This document shows positions 9,865 to 17,289 of a DNA stretch of 23,697 nucleotides, in pieces. This DNA comes from a virus. The position numbers were made by a program, and so were the translations under genes. Position 1 is the stretch's first letter; the number at the start of each line of letters is the position of its first letter. The notes under the pieces are model-generated. The model did no database searches and was not told the DNA's origin. It was given only the letters and a program-made list of their open reading frames with translations. The stretch spans positions 1 through 23,697 of the IMG/VR virus record IMGVR_UViG_3300010885_050101. One strand, given 5' to 3'.

Positions 9865-11546
9865 TGAGTTATACAATTACAAAAACAGATGGTACAACAA
9901 TAACACAAATTGTTGACGGAAGTTTAGATCAGACTTCAACAGACCTTACACTTATTGGAAAAAATCTTGCAGGCTACGGTATTTTTATCAATGAAAATTT
10001 AGTCAAATTATTAGAAAACTTTGCAAGTACTTCTCAACCTTCTTATCCTTTAACTGGTCAGTTATGGTTTGATACTACTGAAAATAGACTAAAGGTGTAT
10101 GACGGTAATAATTTTAAAGTAAGTGGCGGAACCATTATTTCTAAAACTCCTCCAAGTTCTATTGCGGCCGGAGACATATGGATTGACAGTAGTAGACAAC
10201 AACTGTATTTCAATGACGGAATATCAACCAAACTTGCCGGGCCAATTTACACATCATCTCAGGGCGTTACAGGATTCAATGCTGAGGACATAGTTGATAC
10301 TGTTGGAGTTTTACATACTATTTTAAAATTGTATGTATCACAAACTTTATTAGGAATTTTCAGCAAAGACTCTTTTACGCCAGGTTCTGTAATACCAGGA
10401 TTTTCAGGAAGCATTTCATCTGGATTCAATGTTAGCACACTATCGGGTGTGAAATTCACAGTTCCTACATCGCAAGCAGATGCGTTAAGGGCAGCGGACG
10501 GCACATCTCGCACTGCGGCAAATTTTTTATCAACACTCGATGATTCTGCCACAACTGGCACAATATCAATACAAAATGCAGTGCCGTTAGTGCTAGGAGA
10601 AGGAGCCAGCACTGAAATCAATGCCACAACTTCCATATTTCAGTTTAAATCAAACACCAGCAATCAAAACTTTGGAGTAAATTTGCTAAGTGGCAGTGGA
10701 TTAACAACTGCATTTTTTATCAACGCTACTACACAGCGTATGGGTGTATATACTGAACTGCCAACAGCAACTTTGGATGTCAATGGTGATGCTCGTGTTC
10801 GAGGTAATTTAACAGTAGAAGGTAATTTAACTTCTATTAACACCACTAATGTTGAAATAGCTGATAAATTAATTGAATTAGCAAAAGTTTCGTCTCCGTC
10901 AAATTCCACAGCTAACGGCGGCGGCATCCTGATAGAAGGCGGCACAGACGGTGATAAAACTCTTACGTGGTCAAGTACTGGATCAACGTGGTCGTCTTCC
11001 GAAAATTTTAACCTAGCTACCAACAAAACATACAAGATTGCAGGGTTTGATGTGTTAAATCAAACTAGTTTAGGCACAACCGTAGCAAGTGCTCCAGGAT
11101 TAACCAGTGTTGGAACATTGACTAGTTTGCAAGTTAGTAATTTAAGTTTTAATAATACCACTATTTCTAGTACAAGTGCAAATTCAAACATTGTGTTAAG
11201 TCCTAATGGGACTGGAACAGTTAGCATTAATAATGCTAAAATATCAAATTTAGGCACGCCTACAGATCCAGCACACGGTGCCAATAAATCATATGTGGAT
11301 TATACTGTACGAATAGCCCCGTTAGGACTTAGCGCAGATACTACTGGCTTAACTCCTGCACAAATTGCTACCAGTATACTTGCAAAGATATTTCCACCAA
11401 CGGATCACGAAACTGGCACTATTTTACGGTTGATTTGTACGGACAAACCAGAATTGGGTACCGATTTAAACAGTAGATATAAACAATTTAATCTAACACC
11501 AACTGTAGGTACTACAAAAGAATGGCAATACGGTGGTCCGCTATAA
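9864..11546 (+). CDS. Tail fibre paralogue 2 with an unassigned tip
   Basis: 560 residues. The start overlaps the stop of the previous fibre gene by one base (TAATG) and has no clear Shine-Dalgarno sequence, so translational coupling is likely. The N-terminal module repeats that of the previous gene (LIGKNLAGY, KLLENFA, GQLWFD, GDIWID), and similarity continues through a second block (FSKDSFTPGSVIPGF, TSQADAL). The shaft has typical fibre phrases: TLDVNGDARVRGNLTVEGNL, LSPNGTGTVSI, LGTPTDPAHGANKSYVD. The last 70 or so residues (LTPAQIATSILAKIFPPTDHETG... to EWQYGGPL) are a different tip, with no collar domain and no HxH motif; I do not recognise it. Probable role: a structural fibre subunit with its own ligand specificity, or a shaft partner of the neighbouring proteins. 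Confidence 0.8.
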   Translation: MSYTITKTDGTTITQIVDGSLDQTSTDLTLIGKNLAGYGIFINENLVKLLENFASTSQPSYPLTGQLWFDTTENRLKVYDGNNFKVSGGTIISKTPPSSIAAGDIWIDSSRQQLYFNDGISTKLAGPIYTSSQGVTGFNAEDIVDTVGVLHTILKLYVSQTLLGIFSKDSFTPGSVIPGFSGSISSGFNVSTLSGVKFTVPTSQADALRAADGTSRTAANFLSTLDDSATTGTISIQNAVPLVLGEGASTEINATTSIFQFKSNTSNQNFGVNLLSGSGLTTAFFINATTQRMGVYTELPTATLDVNGDARVRGNLTVEGNLTSINTTNVEIADKLIELAKVSSPSNSTANGGGILIEGGTDGDKTLTWSSTGSTWSSSENFNLATNKTYKIAGFDVLNQTSLGTTVASAPGLTSVGTLTSLQVSNLSFNNTTISSTSANSNIVLSPNGTGTVSINNAKISNLGTPTDPAHGANKSYVDYTVRIAPLGLSADTTGLTPAQIATSILAKIFPPTDHETGTILRLICTDKPELGTDLNSRYKQFNLTPTVGTTKEWQYGGPL

Positions 11547-11557
11547 CAGCAAATTAA

Positions 11558-11565
11558 CATAAATA
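11558..11565 (+). promoter_or_regulatory. Candidate T4-type late promoter CATAAATA
   Basis: CATAAATA fits NATAAATA and sits in the 41-base gap between the second and third fibre genes, 22 bases before the ATG at 11588. The ribosome site AAGGA (11573-11577) lies between the octamer and the start. The position relative to the gene is nearly the same as for the octamers at 7095 and 13995, which argues against chance. Confidence 0.65.
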
Positions 11566-11587
11566 CTGAAATAAGGAAAAGAGCGCA

Positions 11588-13063
11588 ATGGCATACACTA
11601 TAAACAGATATAACGGAGCAGTAATTACAGTAGTCGCCGATGGCACTATTGATACCACGCTTGATGTTAAATTAATTGGTAAAAATTATGCAGGATATGG
11701 CGAAATACAAAATGAAAATCTAGTGTTCTTGCTGGAAAATTTTGCCAGCCCTACTCAGCCTCCGCGCCCATTATCTGGTCAGGTATGGTTTGACAGTGCT
11801 AACAATAAGTTAAAATTTTATGACGGCACAAAATTTAAAACAACTGGCGGCGCTGAAGTTTCTTCAACACCTCCAACTGGATTATCAGAAGGCGATTTCT
11901 GGTGGGACAAAGGAAATACTCAATTGTATGCATGGACTGGCACTAGATTTGAATTAATTGGGCCACAAGGTGTTGCCGGTTCAGCAACTACACAAATGCG
12001 TTCTGTTAGCTTGACAGATACCAACGGTGCTCCTCATGCAGTTATCCAAGGTATCTCCAACGGACAAACTATTTTTACTATCAGTTCAGATGCAGATTTT
12101 ACATTAAATGCTGCCGTTAATGCAATTACTGGATTCACAAAAATTCGTCAAGGTATAACATTATGTTACACTAATTCAGAAGGTCCCTTACTGGGACAAA
12201 CCACAAGCAATCATAGATTTTTTGGAACAGCAACGAACTCAGAAAGATTGGGTGGATACAGTGTCACCGAATTTGTAAGGTCAGGCGCAACCAGTTTTGC
12301 TTCTGCAATTAATTTTGCAGATGTGGGATACACTGTTGGCAACCCAGTTGCTAAATTACGTGTATTCAACGACAGTGCTACCACTCCAACAATTTATAAT
12401 CAGCAAGGCGATACTATTGTTTTTAAAACAACTGTATCAAGTGTAGAAAAAACACCAATGAAATTGGTAGGTACGGATGTATTACCTGGAGTAACCCTTA
12501 CTTCCAACTTGGGATCACCTACATTAAAATTCAATAACTTGTATGCAAATTACATATATGGTACAATTGAACAAGCAGATAAGTTGACTGTTAACGGCAC
12601 ATACAGATCTGCAAGTACTGATCCAGGTGTTAATACTATTGCTGCCAGAGATGGTGTTGGCACACTTTCAGCAATTTTATTTTCAGGAGTAGCAACCCAA
12701 GCTAATTATGCTGACTTGGCTGAAAAGTATCTTGCTGATGCAGAATATGAAGTTGGTACAGTTTTAATGGTAGGTGGAGAGAAAGAAGTTACTGCTTGTG
12801 TTATTGGTAGTAGAGCAATTGGTCCAGTATCTGCAAATCCTGCATATTTAATGAATAAAGATTTAGAAAACGGAACAATCATTGCTTTAAAAGGAAGAGT
12901 TCCAGTAAAAGTTTCTGGACCGGTGGCTAAAGGTCAACATTTAGTTGCTGGAGCAAACGGCACAGCGCAATCTGCTGGCGCTGGCAATCCCGATACTTTT
13001 GCTATTGCACTAGAAACCAACGCTGATCCTTTAATTAAATTAGTTGAATGTTTAATATTATAA
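11588..13063 (+). CDS. Tail fibre paralogue 3 with a C-terminal ADLAE/VSANP domain
   Basis: 491 residues; AAGGA (11573-11577) and a late-promoter octamer precede it. The N-terminus is the shared fibre module (KLIGKNYAGYGE, LLENFA, GQVWFD, GDFWWD). The shaft includes a segment of the SNLGSPTLKFNNLYANYIYG type, also present in the first fibre. From about residue 372 a distinct C-terminal domain begins: ANYADLAEKYLADAEYEVG, then GGEKEV, IGPVSANPAYLMN, and a beta-rich end finishing KLVECLIL. Its layout resembles the C-terminal module of some marine phage fibres and, more loosely, the intramolecular-chaperone/peptidase G2 domain (YAE...G.VVS..P). Self-cleavage is a hypothesis only; no catalytic residues can be assigned by eye. 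Likely virion role: fibre or fibre tip. Confidence 0.8.
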   Translation: MAYTINRYNGAVITVVADGTIDTTLDVKLIGKNYAGYGEIQNENLVFLLENFASPTQPPRPLSGQVWFDSANNKLKFYDGTKFKTTGGAEVSSTPPTGLSEGDFWWDKGNTQLYAWTGTRFELIGPQGVAGSATTQMRSVSLTDTNGAPHAVIQGISNGQTIFTISSDADFTLNAAVNAITGFTKIRQGITLCYTNSEGPLLGQTTSNHRFFGTATNSERLGGYSVTEFVRSGATSFASAINFADVGYTVGNPVAKLRVFNDSATTPTIYNQQGDTIVFKTTVSSVEKTPMKLVGTDVLPGVTLTSNLGSPTLKFNNLYANYIYGTIEQADKLTVNGTYRSASTDPGVNTIAARDGVGTLSAILFSGVATQANYADLAEKYLADAEYEVGTVLMVGGEKEVTACVIGSRAIGPVSANPAYLMNKDLENGTIIALKGRVPVKVSGPVAKGQHLVAGANGTAQSAGAGNPDTFAIALETNADPLIKLVECLIL

Positions 13064-13073
13064 AGGAATATTC

Positions 13074-13955
13074 ATGTCTGGCGTAAATACTGCTGTTTTA
13101 GCAACCGATTATAATACTATACAATCAAAAGTTAATAATATATTAGGAATTGGTTCAGGAGATTATGGTTATGGACAATCAGTCTCCAGTAGCCAAGTTG
13201 CAAGAACCAATAGAATCACGGTGGCTCAGTGGAATGCGTTAAGAACTGATTTGTTGAAAGCACGTAATCATCAAACAAATGTAGATGAAAGCGGACTTTT
13301 AACTATTGCATCAACATCAACTCGTATCAAAGAAGCTGATAGGCTAGCATACAGCATATTTGCAGATACCATAACTACAAATAGATTAATAACACCGCCC
13401 AGTAGTCAAGCGTCTTTGACAAATTTACAAACTGTGACACGAACAGCTCCTTGGGCCACCACTATCAGCCACCAAGTGACTGTGTCTTTTGCATCTCAAG
13501 ATGCAGGACGATACTTTTTTAACAGTGGTGGTTCCATCAAATTCAGTTCGTCCATGACCGGATACTCTGCTGGAATTAGTTTGTTAGTCAATCAGTCTTG
13601 GGCCACATTACTGGCCAACATGGGTATTATCAGTTTTGGTGCATATTCAACCACACGGAGTGGCACCGGCACAGCCCAAGCCATAGGTTTTTACAATTTA
13701 ACTACTACTGATCAATTGGTTTTTACCAAACTGGTCGAAGCTGGTAACCAATACACTCCAAATCAATACGATCTTTATGTAAAAAAATCCGGAAATTCCG
13801 TCATTTTTACACCCACTTGGAGTTACACATCTGCTGGAAATTACGGAAATTTTGAACCAGCAGATGGCACGTTAACCAGTTTAGTGCAAGCATATACTGC
13901 TACCGGTACAAATGTTTCAATAACTGCTCCAACAAGTTCTACAACTAGTTTATAA
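13074..13955 (+). CDS. Virion protein, short form of a paired structural family
   Basis: 293 residues, with AAGGA (13063-13067) upstream and a 10-base gap after the previous stop, so probably cotranscribed with it. The whole protein corresponds to the N-terminal 290 or so residues of the next gene: shared YNxIQ, GSGDYGYGQ, SSQV, QWNxLRxDLLKARxHQTxVDESG, PPSSxxSL and GNQYTPNQYDL. No signal peptide, membrane segment or enzyme motif. I recall proteins of this pattern as virion structural proteins of T4-like marine phages, without a defined function. The pairing with a longer neighbour suggests the shared region is an attachment or oligomerisation module; the short form would be a bare version. 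The function is inferred from context. Confidence 0.75.
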   Translation: MSGVNTAVLATDYNTIQSKVNNILGIGSGDYGYGQSVSSSQVARTNRITVAQWNALRTDLLKARNHQTNVDESGLLTIASTSTRIKEADRLAYSIFADTITTNRLITPPSSQASLTNLQTVTRTAPWATTISHQVTVSFASQDAGRYFFNSGGSIKFSSSMTGYSAGISLLVNQSWATLLANMGIISFGAYSTTRSGTGTAQAIGFYNLTTTDQLVFTKLVEAGNQYTPNQYDLYVKKSGNSVIFTPTWSYTSAGNYGNFEPADGTLTSLVQAYTATGTNVSITAPTSSTTSL

Positions 13956-13964
13956 AATTTGTAT

Positions 13965-13993
13965 TCAAAGTATTTTTAATAACGATACTTTGA
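13965..13993 (+). other. AT-rich stem-loop upstream of the late promoter
   Basis: TCAAAGTAT (13965-13973) pairs perfectly with ATACTTTGA (13985-13993): nine base pairs around an 11-base loop. It lies ten bases after the stop of the 293-residue gene and directly before the AATAAATA octamer at 13995. No run of T follows the stem, so it is not a classical intrinsic terminator. It may be an RNA 3'-end, a processing or stability element separating two late transcripts, or chance in AT-rich DNA. Confidence 0.4.
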
Positions 13994-13994
13994 C

Positions 13995-14002
13995 AATAAA
14001 TA
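13995..14002 (+). promoter_or_regulatory. Candidate T4-type late promoter AATAAATA
   Basis: AATAAATA fits NATAAATA, lies in a 68-base gap and ends 21 bases before the ATG at 14024. AGGGGA (14013-14018) is the ribosome site. It would drive the 863-residue gene and perhaps read on into the downstream genes. Spacing to the start matches the two other octamers. Confidence 0.62.
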
Positions 14003-14023
14003 CATATATAATAGGGGACAACA

Positions 14024-16615
14024 ATGGCAGCAGGAGTCGGATCTAAAGTAGAATATTTAGATTACAATCAAATACAAACCATAATAAACAATGTGTTTGG
14101 TGCGGGCTCAGGCGATTATGGCTACGGGCAAACTGTCACTAGTAGCCAAGTTTCTCAATATGCTGTGGTGTCAGTAACTCAGTGGAATTCTCTAAGAAAC
14201 GATTTGCTCAAAGCTAGACAGCATCAAACTGGGGTAGATGAGTCTGGAAATTTAGGCCTTCCTACACTTGATATTAGACTGACCGACGCAGATCGTGCGG
14301 CGTATCTGAGTATGGCAACGTTGATTAGAGATAATAGAACTGTTAGTCCTCCTAGCAGTGAATCTAGTCTGGTAACTTTAATATCATCAAACAGAGCTTC
14401 TGGTTGGACCGGTACAGTTAATCAAACAATAACCATAGAATTTGGAACAGCAGATAATCTTCGTTGGTTTTTTAATTCAGGCGGCAACTTTCAATTTAGT
14501 GCATCTCTTACTAATTATCCCACTTCCGGCGACAGCAGATTAGTTAGTGAATCTTGGGCAGTGCTGTTGAAAAATATGGGAATAGTAAAACTATCTAACA
14601 ATTCAACAACCAGTACCGGCACTGGAACCTCAGCAACTAATATTGGTTTTGTTAATTTAAACTCCAGCGATCAATTGATTTTTAGCAAATTAGTCGAAAG
14701 CGGAAATCAATATACTCCTAATCAATATGATTTAAAAGCAAGAATATCAGGCGGTTCAGCACTGGTGTTTACTCCTATTTGGTCCTATACTGATGCGGGC
14801 AATGACGGCGATTATAGAGTATTTGAACCAGTAATTGGTACACTGACCAGCACTTGTCAGATGTATATTGCTACCGGACAAAATGTAGCAGTTGCATACC
14901 CACAAATACAATTCAGCGGTTCATCGTGGACATATTCATCAGCTTATTCAACGCCACCGCCAAGTTATAGCATCCGACCTAATGTTACTTTGGTAAATGA
15001 AGGCAGCACAGTTACTTACACTGTGAGCACTGATAACGTATTTAACGGCACTGTGTTGTACTGGAAAAATTTAGGTACTTCCTCGCCGCAAGATTTTGTT
15101 GATGGAGCCAATTCTGGATCTGTTACCATAAACACCAATGTTGGAACTATAACAAGAGCAGTACGTGCAGATCTCACAACAGAGGGATCAGAAACTATTA
15201 TTTTACAACTGCTAACTGGATCTACCGCAGGTGATCCAGTGGCAACCGCTGACACTGTCACAATCAACGACACATCGCTGACTCCTATAAGTTTTTCAAT
15301 AACACCAAATGTTTTCTCACAAAATGAAGGATTACCGGTTGTTTTCACTATCAATACCACAGGAGTACCAGACGGCACAGTAGTGTACTGGTATAACGTG
15401 GGTACTACCAGTGCCAACGATTTCCCCAATGATGTCAACACCGGAACAGTGACCATACAAGGCGGTACAGCCAGTATCACACGATCGCCTCTTGCGGATT
15501 TTACCACGGAAGGTGCTGAAACGCTTATTTTGGAATTGCGTTCCAGCAGTTCATCCGTCACGCCGCTGGCCACTAGTAGTACAGTAACGATAGTTGATGC
15601 CAGCACCACTCCCATAGTGCCCACTTACGATGTAGCACCCAGTGTGTACAGTGTCAATGAAGGAAACAGTTTGGTATTTTATATTACCACTTCAGGAGTG
15701 CCAGATGGAACTGTGTTGTATTGGACAATAAATAACAGCACCAGCAATAATGCAGACTTTGGTATCACCAGCGGATCAGTCACAATTGCTTCAAATGCGG
15801 CGCAATTTTCAGTAACACCTACAGCAGACGCCACCACTGAAGGTGCTGAGCGTTTCTCAGTATCAATTCGAACTGGCAGTGTTTCTGGCCAACCTGTAGC
15901 AACTAGTCCTACCATCACAATTGTTGATACCAGTACAACTCCATATATCCCGCCATCTGAGCCGTATATACCACCAACTCCAACTCTGGCGGCCAGTGCA
16001 GTTGGTCCCTATTTCAACTACACAATTCCAGGCCCTGAATCTAACACTCGAGCCTATTATGTACGAATTTACAAAGACACCAACGGCCCTGCTACACAAT
16101 CATGGTCTGTAAGCACTGCTTTTAGCATACAGTCAGGTTTTGGGCAAGGCAGTAGTGGAACATTCAGCGGGGCAATTAATAACGCAGTAGTTGGATTTAA
16201 CGGCCCGCACGATGCTGGATATGTGTATGTGACTGTATCAGCATCCGGCTATAATTCTTACAGCACTAGTATCTATGTTCCTGCAAATACTGCATATACT
16301 CCGTACACAGTTTCTAACGGATTCACACAAGAATTTGGTATACCTTCTGGCATTGCTGCCAGTGTTGTTGCGTTCTATACTGGTAATGGCACGTTTTATG
16401 TGACTCAAGATCCAGGAGTAATCCGTTATCAACTATATCGTGCGCCAGAGGCTGGCGGAGTAGCATATTGGTGTAATTTTTTGATAAACAACGGATTAAC
16501 CACCAGCTCTCAACAATTTCTTGATGCGTTTGGCTCTGCTCCAGAGACATTTACAGGACCAAAAACCAGTTATCAGTATGGTAATGGTTATAATGTGTTT
16601 TCAGATAAACCGTAA
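14024..16615 (+). CDS. Virion adhesion protein with three Calx-beta-like repeats and a DUF4214-like end
   Basis: 863 residues, long form of the preceding gene. Residues 1-290 are the shared module (GSGDYGYGQ, QWNSLRNDLLKARQHQTGVDESG, GNQYTPNQYDL). Three Calx-beta-like repeats follow at about 314-415, 424-523 and 534-635. Each begins with S/D-x-x-P-x-V...NEG, has V-x-YW in the middle, and ends with TTEG(S/A)E and a TITI(N/V)D(T/A)S strand. A proline-rich linker (PYIPPSEPYIPPTPT) leads to a beta domain at about 650-760. Residues about 796-840 (VIRYQLYRAPEAGGVAYW, then QQFLDAFGSAPE) resemble DUF4214, known from bacterial surface and S-layer-associated proteins. Calx-beta domains bind calcium in many proteins and are common in adhesins; here Ca binding is an inference. 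Probable role: an extended virion appendage making host-surface contact. Confidence 0.78.
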   Translation: MAAGVGSKVEYLDYNQIQTIINNVFGAGSGDYGYGQTVTSSQVSQYAVVSVTQWNSLRNDLLKARQHQTGVDESGNLGLPTLDIRLTDADRAAYLSMATLIRDNRTVSPPSSESSLVTLISSNRASGWTGTVNQTITIEFGTADNLRWFFNSGGNFQFSASLTNYPTSGDSRLVSESWAVLLKNMGIVKLSNNSTTSTGTGTSATNIGFVNLNSSDQLIFSKLVESGNQYTPNQYDLKARISGGSALVFTPIWSYTDAGNDGDYRVFEPVIGTLTSTCQMYIATGQNVAVAYPQIQFSGSSWTYSSAYSTPPPSYSIRPNVTLVNEGSTVTYTVSTDNVFNGTVLYWKNLGTSSPQDFVDGANSGSVTINTNVGTITRAVRADLTTEGSETIILQLLTGSTAGDPVATADTVTINDTSLTPISFSITPNVFSQNEGLPVVFTINTTGVPDGTVVYWYNVGTTSANDFPNDVNTGTVTIQGGTASITRSPLADFTTEGAETLILELRSSSSSVTPLATSSTVTIVDASTTPIVPTYDVAPSVYSVNEGNSLVFYITTSGVPDGTVLYWTINNSTSNNADFGITSGSVTIASNAAQFSVTPTADATTEGAERFSVSIRTGSVSGQPVATSPTITIVDTSTTPYIPPSEPYIPPTPTLAASAVGPYFNYTIPGPESNTRAYYVRIYKDTNGPATQSWSVSTAFSIQSGFGQGSSGTFSGAINNAVVGFNGPHDAGYVYVTVSASGYNSYSTSIYVPANTAYTPYTVSNGFTQEFGIPSGIAASVVAFYTGNGTFYVTQDPGVIRYQLYRAPEAGGVAYWCNFLINNGLTTSSQQFLDAFGSAPETFTGPKTSYQYGNGYNVFSDKP
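14964..15929 (+). repeat. Three tandem Calx-beta-like repeats (protein level)
   Basis: Three units of about 100-110 codons inside the 863-residue gene, starting near 14964, 15294 and 15624. They share NEG near the start, GTVLYW or GTVVYW in the middle and TTEGSE or TTEGAE near the end. DNA similarity between units is clearly lower than protein similarity, so this is an old duplication rather than a recent one. Boundaries are approximate. Confidence 0.68.
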
Positions 16616-16623
16616 GGAACAAT

Positions 16624-16878
16624 ATGTTAACAAAACAACAAATTATAGATATATTTGTCGCTGGAATTAACGAAACTCCAAGTGACGAATTAATTGAAGC
16701 TTATCAAAGTTTAAATTTTACCCAACAGCAACTTGATGAAGTAATTGCACGAAATCTTGCTGTGAAAACAGATTCAACATACACAGACCGTGTAGCAGAA
16801 GACTATCAAACATATGTGGAAGCAAGTCAGGAAGAACAAGCCACTTGGACACATGTTGAACCCATTCACAATAACTGA
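16624..16878 (+). CDS. Small acidic protein of unknown function (84 residues)
   Basis: AAGGA (16614-16618) overlaps the stop codon of the previous gene and sits five bases before the ATG, so expression is linked to the adhesion gene. The protein is acidic and probably helical: MLTKQQIIDIFVAGINETPS, then DELIEAYQSLNFTQQQLDEVIARN and an acidic tail with EEQATWTHVEP. No membrane segment, signal peptide or known motif. Being just behind the Calx-beta fibre gene, it could be a small chaperone or accessory of that protein, as T4 gp38 or gp57A are for fibres, but only position supports this. I do not recognise the family. Confidence 0.62.
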   Translation: MLTKQQIIDIFVAGINETPSDELIEAYQSLNFTQQQLDEVIARNLAVKTDSTYTDRVAEDYQTYVEASQEEQATWTHVEPIHNN

Positions 16879-16901
16879 TTCAAACTTCTTGACTAGATAA
16901 T

Positions 16902-16907
16902 TATAAT
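16902..16907 (+). promoter_or_regulatory. Possible -10 element TATAAT before the glycosyltransferase block
   Basis: A perfect TATAAT lies in the 60-base gap ahead of the 116-residue gene, 31 bases before its ATG. No good -35 is present: the hexamer 17 bases upstream is TTCAAA, and a TTGACT at 16889-16894 is only seven bases away. No MotA-type box is seen and no NATAAATA octamer occurs in this gap. The block may instead be transcribed by read-through from the late promoter at 13995. Confidence 0.3.
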
Positions 16908-16938
16908 AGTGTATTATTGCACTATCTCGGAGTTATCT

Positions 16939-17289
16939 ATGGACGAAAAAATTCAAAAAGCGTTTGAAGTTGTCAACTATATGGCAACATTATCAAATCA
17001 GCGGAGACTATTGGCTGAAGAAATAGATCAAAAATTAATCTATTATGTCAACGGATCAACATTCAAAATTACTCCCACTCTAATCAATTTTGCAAAATTA
17101 ATGATTGATTTGAATCGCACAGTGGATGCAGTGTTTATCGATGACAACAATAATCCAGTTGTGGTAGCGGACGTGCAAGAATTTTTTGATAAAATCACTT
17201 CTCAGTATTTTGAAACCACTGCCAATTACTCCGCTAGATTCTTGGCCATCAAGTCCAAAAGAAAAATAAGCGATTTAATTGATTTATGA
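16939..17289 (+). CDS. Unknown protein heading the glycosyltransferase block (116 residues)
   Basis: The frame extends up to GTG 16909, but ATG 16939 is chosen because GGAG (16929-16932) lies six bases upstream, while the GTG has no ribosome site and falls close to the TATAAT. The protein begins MDEKIQKAFEVVNYMATLSN, is predicted mostly helical, and contains ALAEEIDQKL-like and FFDKITSQYFETTANYSARF segments; it ends in a basic KSKRKISDLIDL. No signal peptide, membrane segment or catalytic motif. Its TGA overlaps the next gene's ATG (ATGA), so it is translationally coupled to the first glycosyltransferase. I do not recognise it; an accessory or structural role is possible. Confidence 0.62.
   Translation: MDEKIQKAFEVVNYMATLSNQRRLLAEEIDQKLIYYVNGSTFKITPTLINFAKLMIDLNRTVDAVFIDDNNNPVVVADVQEFFDKITSQYFETTANYSARFLAIKSKRKISDLIDL

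Noticed and set aside
7741-16615. Possible diversity-generating retroelement targeting the fibre genes.
   Set aside because: No reverse transcriptase gene, template repeat or near-duplicate variable region with adenine-directed changes was seen. The repeats found are N-terminal modules, not tip regions.
16889-16907. TTGACT plus TATAAT, considered as a full sigma-70 promoter.
   Set aside because: The hexamers are separated by seven bases instead of about seventeen, so they cannot act as a -35/-10 pair; only the -10-like element was kept, with low confidence.
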